The notes beneath the pieces were generated by a model. The model did no database searches. It was not told the origin of the DNA and worked only from the letters and a program-made list of their open reading frames with translations. A DNA stretch of 64,000 bases, taken from the NCBI GenBank assembly GCA_002753515.1, contig PEAK01000001.1, positions 46,138 to 110,137 on the forward strand, given 5' to 3'. The stretch is from Magnetococcales bacterium (GTDB taxonomy: Bacteria > Pseudomonadota > Magnetococcia > Magnetococcales > UBA8363). Shown here one piece after another: positions 60,449-64,000 of the stretch; the first letter of the stretch is position 1, and each line of letters starts with the position of its first letter. Made by a program: the position numbers and the translations under genes.

Positions 60449-60552
60449 TGTGGAAATCCTCTCAGCCAGCGTGTGTCCAACCAGCCAGCCCATCATCGTT
60501 TGAAAGTGTTCTTTAGGTTCAAGCCTCACCGATTTTCCCGACCGGAACCGAG

Positions 60553-60582
60553 TTATTATTATGATTTCGACCGGAAAGTCAA
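60553..60582 (-). promoter_or_regulatory. Promoter candidate for the rplU operon
   Basis: On the minus strand TTGACT (60582-60577) and TAATAA (60558-60553) are 18 bases apart. It lies about 105 bases upstream of the rplU ATG, as expected for a ribosomal protein leader. Confidence 0.5.
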
Positions 60583-60721
60583 GAACCAAGTCGAAGGCCA
60601 CCGCATTATGTTTGCCGACAGTTTGTCAGAAAGCTTTGGTTTACGGCGCATCGCGGCTGTTCCAGGGAACTTTACCCACGCCATTGGCGGTCACCAAAAA
60701 TGTATAAACTTCTCTTTCCAG

Positions 60722-60750
60722 TTCCACTTATCCCCGCATTGGTCTATAAT
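60722..60750 (+). promoter_or_regulatory. Promoter candidate for the glycine-zipper gene
   Basis: A perfect TATAAT at 60745-60750 is preceded at 17 bases by a weak -35, TTCCAC. The leader to the ATG at 60873 would be about 115 bases. Confidence 0.4.
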
Positions 60751-60872
60751 TGCCCAAGGATGAGGTCTCAAATGGTTCGGAAACTTTTTTCCCCCTGTGG
60801 TCACCCAGTCGCTATCGCCGTCTTGATTTTTTCAAGGCGAAATGAAATTAATGAAACTTAGGAGTGCATCCC

Positions 60873-61322
60873 ATGAGAAGGACGACAAGTTTTTTGGCGG
60901 CAACGGCGTTCGTCGGTGCGTTGCTCGGTTCCAGTTGGGCAGTGGCTGATGGGGCCGAGGCCCTTGGTGGCATGGTCACTGGAGCTTTGGTCGGGTCCAT
61001 TTTTGGACCTGACAAAAAGCATCGTGGACAAAATGCCTTGATCGGGGCTGTAGCTGGTGGTCTTATCGGCAGCCAAATCAATACTGCCCCGGCCTATGCC
61101 GCTCCCGCCCCGGTATACGCCGCTCCACCCCCATCCTATACCGTCGTGGAGCGCGGCTACTATGAGGGGCCTCGCCATCACCATCGCGGCTACACAACGA
61201 CCGTGATCGAGCAGGCCCCGGTACAGACGGTCGTGGTGGAACGCTATGCCCCGGCACCACGTACCGTGTACGTCGAGGAACCCACCCGGTCCTACGTTTA
61301 TTCATCGTCTCCCCGTTATTGA
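60873..61322 (+). CDS. Exported glycine-zipper protein with Tyr/Pro-rich tail
   Basis: A 149-residue envelope protein. The signal peptide (FLAATAFVGALLGSSWAVA) precedes two glycine-zipper segments (GGMVTGALVGSIFG and LIGAVAGGLIGSQ), of the kind that packs in or against membranes. The second half is low complexity: Ala/Pro/Tyr repeats (APAPVYAAPPP) and a Val/Tyr-rich tail, with HHHRG in the middle. AGGAG lies 8 bases before ATG 60873. Function is unknown. Confidence 0.75.
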   Translation: MRRTTSFLAATAFVGALLGSSWAVADGAEALGGMVTGALVGSIFGPDKKHRGQNALIGAVAGGLIGSQINTAPAYAAPAPVYAAPPPSYTVVERGYYEGPRHHHRGYTTTVIEQAPVQTVVVERYAPAPRTVYVEEPTRSYVYSSSPRY

Positions 61323-61412
61323 TCCAACATCCGATCCGGACTTGCGAGCCAACACCGTCTTTTATGTCATGACTTGGCTCGCAGGTGCCGGAGATGGTGG
61401 TCCGGGTGACAT

Positions 61413-62072
61413 GTGATGTTCAGAGGATCGTCTTCCCCCCTGTTGCCAAACCCTTCAGGCTTGGTCGCCTGTCACGAATGTGACCTGTTGCATCGCCTGC
61501 CAACACGGAAGGCGGGCAGTGTGTTGAGCTGTCGGCGTTGCGGGGCCGTGTTGCTCCAGAATCGGCCCGATTCCATCCCGCGTACCGCCGCCTTGACATT
61601 GGGGGCCTTCATCCTGTTTGCTGTGGTCAACGGTTTTCCCTTGCTGATCCTCAAAATTGGTGGCCGCGAAACCTCTTTGACCCTGATTGAAGGGGCGTTG
61701 GAGTTGGGTAATCATGGCATGTGGGAGGTGGTGATCGTGGTCTTGCTGACCAGTCTGGTGTTTCCTGCATTGCATTTTTTGGTGTTGCTGTATGTGCTGT
61801 TACCACTGACCCTGGGACGGGTGCCACCGGGAGCCATCACGGGGTTCAAAATGGCGGACATGGTCGCCCCCTGGGGGATGATCGGTGTCTATCTGCTGGG
61901 CGTGCTGGTGGCGGTCGTTAAATTGGCGGATCTGGCCACCGTCGTGCCGGGAGTGGCGGCCTATGCCTTGGGGGGGGTACTGGTACTCGGTACTGCGGCG
62001 GGTCGCGCCCTGGATCATGAAATGGTCTGGAACCGTATCGGAAAATCCGTGTCATGCCATCTTCTCACCTGA
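61413..62072 (+). CDS. PqiA-like membrane protein, first half
   Basis: A 219-residue protein matching one of the two repeated halves of PqiA/LetA. An N-terminal zinc-ribbon-like segment has two CxxC motifs (CHECDLL, CRRCGAVL), followed by about four membrane helices (FILFAVVNGFPLLILKIGG and others). PqiA/LetA proteins feed lipids to MCE tunnels across the periplasm. In E. coli both halves are in one chain; here they are separate genes overlapping by 19 bases. It starts at GTG 61413 or ATG 61416. Confidence 0.82.
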   Translation: MMFRGSSSPLLPNPSGLVACHECDLLHRLPTRKAGSVLSCRRCGAVLLQNRPDSIPRTAALTLGAFILFAVVNGFPLLILKIGGRETSLTLIEGALELGNHGMWEVVIVVLLTSLVFPALHFLVLLYVLLPLTLGRVPPGAITGFKMADMVAPWGMIGVYLLGVLVAVVKLADLATVVPGVAAYALGGVLVLGTAAGRALDHEMVWNRIGKSVSCHLLT

Positions 62073-62674
62073 CTGCCAGGGCATCGGGTCTGGTTCGTTG
62101 CCCGACATGTGCCCTGGTCAGTGGCACCCGCGATGGCCTTTTGTGTCCCCGATGTTCTTCATCCGTGCAGAGGCGTAAACCGGACAGCTTGCAGCGGACC
62201 TGGGCCCTGACCCTGAGTGCCGGCATCCTTTATGTTCCGGCTAATATATATCCCATCATGACCGTGATCAAAATGGGTTCCGGAGAGCCTAAAACCATTG
62301 TTGCGGGGGTGATGGCCCTGATTGAGGCCAATATGTGGCCCTTGGCGCTCATCGTTTTTATCGCCAGTGTCATTGTTCCCCTGGGTAAAATCATTATTTT
62401 ACTTTACCTGCTGATCTCGGTGCAAATAGGGTTGAAAACACACCTCAAAGAACGGATGATCCTCTACCGGTTGATGGAAACATTTGGCCATTGGTCCATG
62501 GTGGATATTTTTCTCGTGACCATGCTGGCAACATTGGTCAAAACAGGATCCTGGGCCACCATCGAGCCAGGTATGGGGGTCACTTTTTTTGGAACGGTGG
62601 TGATTCTAACCTTGTTGGCTGCACGAGCCTTCGACCCAAGGCTTGTCTGGGACAGTGCCCATGGACACCTCTGA
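62054..62674 (+). CDS. PqiA-like membrane protein, second half
   Basis: A 206-residue partner of the preceding gene. It again begins with CxxC pairs (CPTCALV, CPRCSSS) and about four helices (TLSAGILYVPANIYPIMTV is the hallmark stretch, with MGSGEPKTIVAGV). The segment RLMETFGHWSMVDIF is typical of PqiA C-terminal halves. It overlaps the first half by 19 bases and pqiB by 14 bases, so the three are translated in a chain. Confidence 0.85.
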   Translation: MPSSHLTARASGLVRCPTCALVSGTRDGLLCPRCSSSVQRRKPDSLQRTWALTLSAGILYVPANIYPIMTVIKMGSGEPKTIVAGVMALIEANMWPLALIVFIASVIVPLGKIIILLYLLISVQIGLKTHLKERMILYRLMETFGHWSMVDIFLVTMLATLVKTGSWATIEPGMGVTFFGTVVILTLLAARAFDPRLVWDSAHGHL

Positions 62675-64000
62675 CAATTTTTTGCCGAACAACCAATGGC
62701 CCCAGGGACGGGAAGAGATTCCTGAACCCGTCGTTCGTCATGATGCTTCGTTTTCCAGATTTTGGTTGATTCCCCTGGTGGTCGCCCTGGTGGCCGCTTG
62801 GTTGGTCTACACAACACTGGCAGCCCGGGGGCCGCTGATTATTATCACCTTCAATTCCGCCGAAGGCATCGAAGCCGGCAAAACCAAGGTGCGCCACAAG
62901 GCGGTTGACGTGGGTCGTGTAGAATCGGTCCGACTCACCCATGACTTCAAACAGGTGGAATTGTCGGTGCGCCTGGAGGCGGGGATCGAACATTTTTTAA
63001 CTTCAAATGCCAAATTTTGGGTTGTGCAACCGCGATTATCACTTCAGGGGGTGTCCGGGCTGGGGACGTTGGTTTCAGGCAGCTACATCGAGATGGAGCC
63101 GGGTACCGAGGACGGGGAATTATTGGGACGTTTTAAAGGTTTGGAGAGTCCGCCACTGGTCCGATCCGGGGCGCAAGGGATTAAAATACGCTTGGCCGCG
63201 GACAAACTGGGAGGGGTGGCAGCGGGGTCGCCGGTCTATTACCTTGGGATTCCCGCCGGGGAGGTGCTGGGATTTGACTTGAATGACAACAAGGATGGCG
63301 TCATCGTCCATGCGTTTATCAAATCGCCCTATCATGATTTGGTCAAGGCGAACAGCCGGTTCTGGAAGATCAGTGGTATTGCCCTGTCGTTGGATGCCAA
63401 CGGGGTCAAATTGACGACGTCAACATTATCTTCATTGTTTTTGGGCGGGGTTGCTTTTGAAACCCCGGTTGCGCTGGATAAACAGGAACCCATCAAACCG
63501 GGTACGCTGTTTCCCCTGTTTGAAGACCAGGGGGCCTTGACCGAGGCGACCTATCGGCGAAAAGTGCCATTCGTCATGTATTTTGACGGTTCAGTGCGCG
63601 GGCTCAAACCAGGCGCCCCAGTGGAATTTCGCGGTATCAGGATTGGTTCGGTCCGGGATATCTCCATGGAGTTTGATCGTGCCAATACAACCTTCCGCGT
63701 TGCCGTAACAGGGGAGTTGGAACCGGAGCGGGTGACGGAGATCGATGAACACAGCTCGGTGGAATCTTCCAACGAATTGTTGGAAACACTGGTGAATCGT
63801 GGCATGCGTGGGCAGTTGGAGACGGCCAACTATTTGACGGGACAATTGTACGTTAACCTGGTTATGCGCCCCGATACCCCGATCCATGTGTCGGGGATGC
63901 AAACCGGGTACAAGGAACTGCCAACGGTACCGTCCAATCTGGACGAAATCAGTGCCTCGGTCACCTCGTTGCTAAAAAAATTACAAACATTTCCAGCGGA
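62661..64000 (+). CDS. pqiB: PqiB-type MCE-domain protein (truncated by window end)
   Basis: 446 codons are visible and the frame runs off the window. A cytosolic N-terminus and one membrane helix (FWLIPLVVALVAAWLVY, about 33-50) anchor a periplasmic chain of MCE domains. Repeats start near residues 57 (IIITFNSAEGIEAGKTKVRH), 173 (GIKIRLAADKLGGVAAGSPV) and 297 (VPFVMYFDGSVRGLKPGAPV). MCE proteins form hexameric tubes that move lipids between membranes. Three repeats match PqiB; a longer LetB type cannot be excluded. No stop is seen. Confidence 0.88.
   Translation, partial: MDTSDNFLPNNQWPQGREEIPEPVVRHDASFSRFWLIPLVVALVAAWLVYTTLAARGPLIIITFNSAEGIEAGKTKVRHKAVDVGRVESVRLTHDFKQVELSVRLEAGIEHFLTSNAKFWVVQPRLSLQGVSGLGTLVSGSYIEMEPGTEDGELLGRFKGLESPPLVRSGAQGIKIRLAADKLGGVAAGSPVYYLGIPAGEVLGFDLNDNKDGVIVHAFIKSPYHDLVKANSRFWKISGIALSLDANGVKLTTSTLSSLFLGGVAFETPVALDKQEPIKPGTLFPLFEDQGALTEATYRRKVPFVMYFDGSVRGLKPGAPVEFRGIRIGSVRDISMEFDRANTTFRVAVTGELEPERVTEIDEHSSVESSNELLETLVNRGMRGQLETANYLTGQLYVNLVMRPDTPIHVSGMQTGYKELPTVPSNLDEISASVTSLLKKLQTFPA

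Larger units (their letters stand above)
60449..60872. other. Divergent intergenic region between rplU and the glycine-zipper gene
   Basis: 424 bases holding promoter candidates for both directions (60553-60582 minus, 60722-60750 plus). The rplU leader would be about 100 bases long, but no known riboswitch fold was recognised. Open frames here are shadows without family resemblance. Confidence 0.5.

Noticed and set aside
60134..60763. 209-codon plus-strand frame
   Set aside because: Antisense to rplU and its promoter region; no family resemblance.

Overview
This 64 kb window is chromosomal DNA of a Gram-negative proteobacterium. Outer-membrane and lipoprotein genes (porin, LptM-like lipoprotein, DUF3576 lipoprotein, MCE/Pqi transport) are mixed with core replication, translation and amino-acid genes. 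The order rplU-rpmA-obgE-proB-proA-nadD-rsfS-rlmH, the priA-def-fmt block and the DUF3576 lipoprotein point towards Alphaproteobacteria or a deep neighbour such as Magnetococcales. That placement is inference from gene order and family memory; no rRNA or magnetosome gene is present. No phage, CRISPR array or intact insertion sequence was seen.

Layout. 0-3.7 kb: orphan GAF histidine kinase, an HD-GYP protein with a degenerate motif, and a polytopic acyltransferase. 3.8-13.8 kb: priA, def, fmt, dnaA, dnaN, recF, gyrB, all on the plus strand and tightly packed. 13.9-16.4 kb: tRNA-Gly(CCC), a small membrane protein overlapping a shikimate-kinase-like gene, and a canonical HD-GYP protein. 16.7-23.4 kb: an exported TPR-CHAT protein, an exported FecR-domain protein and a CHASE2 adenylate cyclase with a C-terminal TPR, read here as an envelope-sensing module. 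23.5-30.7 kb: DegT-type aminotransferase, radical SAM protein, methyltransferase, B12-binding radical SAM protein, and on the other strand a GT2 glycosyltransferase and a GT-C-like membrane protein: an unrecognised surface-glycan or glycolipid pathway. 31.2-35.2 kb: porin, DUF3576 lipoprotein, an unknown membrane protein, and a TusA-DsrE2 sulfur-relay pair.

35.3-45.5 kb: argD-argF-argG-argH, then a minus-strand module (small Cys-rich exported protein, ECF sigma factor, membrane anti-sigma candidate), a c-type cytochrome, lptM-lysA and a second DegT aminotransferase. 45.5-54.4 kb: SDR and MFS genes, miaA, a coiled-coil protein built on a 21-bp in-frame tandem repeat, a Nudix hydrolase, an S41 protease lipoprotein, maf, ispB, a palindromic dispersed-type repeat and an exported cupin. 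54.5-60.4 kb: the minus-strand ribosome, proline and NAD operon. 60.9-64 kb: a glycine-zipper envelope protein and a pqi locus in which PqiA is split into two overlapping genes; pqiB runs off the window.

Most promising for novelty are the TPR-CHAT/FecR/CHASE2-cyclase module, the double radical SAM cluster directly after it (its first gene is preceded by a long inverted repeat touching the ribosome binding site), and the Cys-rich protein/ECF/anti-sigma module lying between argH and lptM-lysA.
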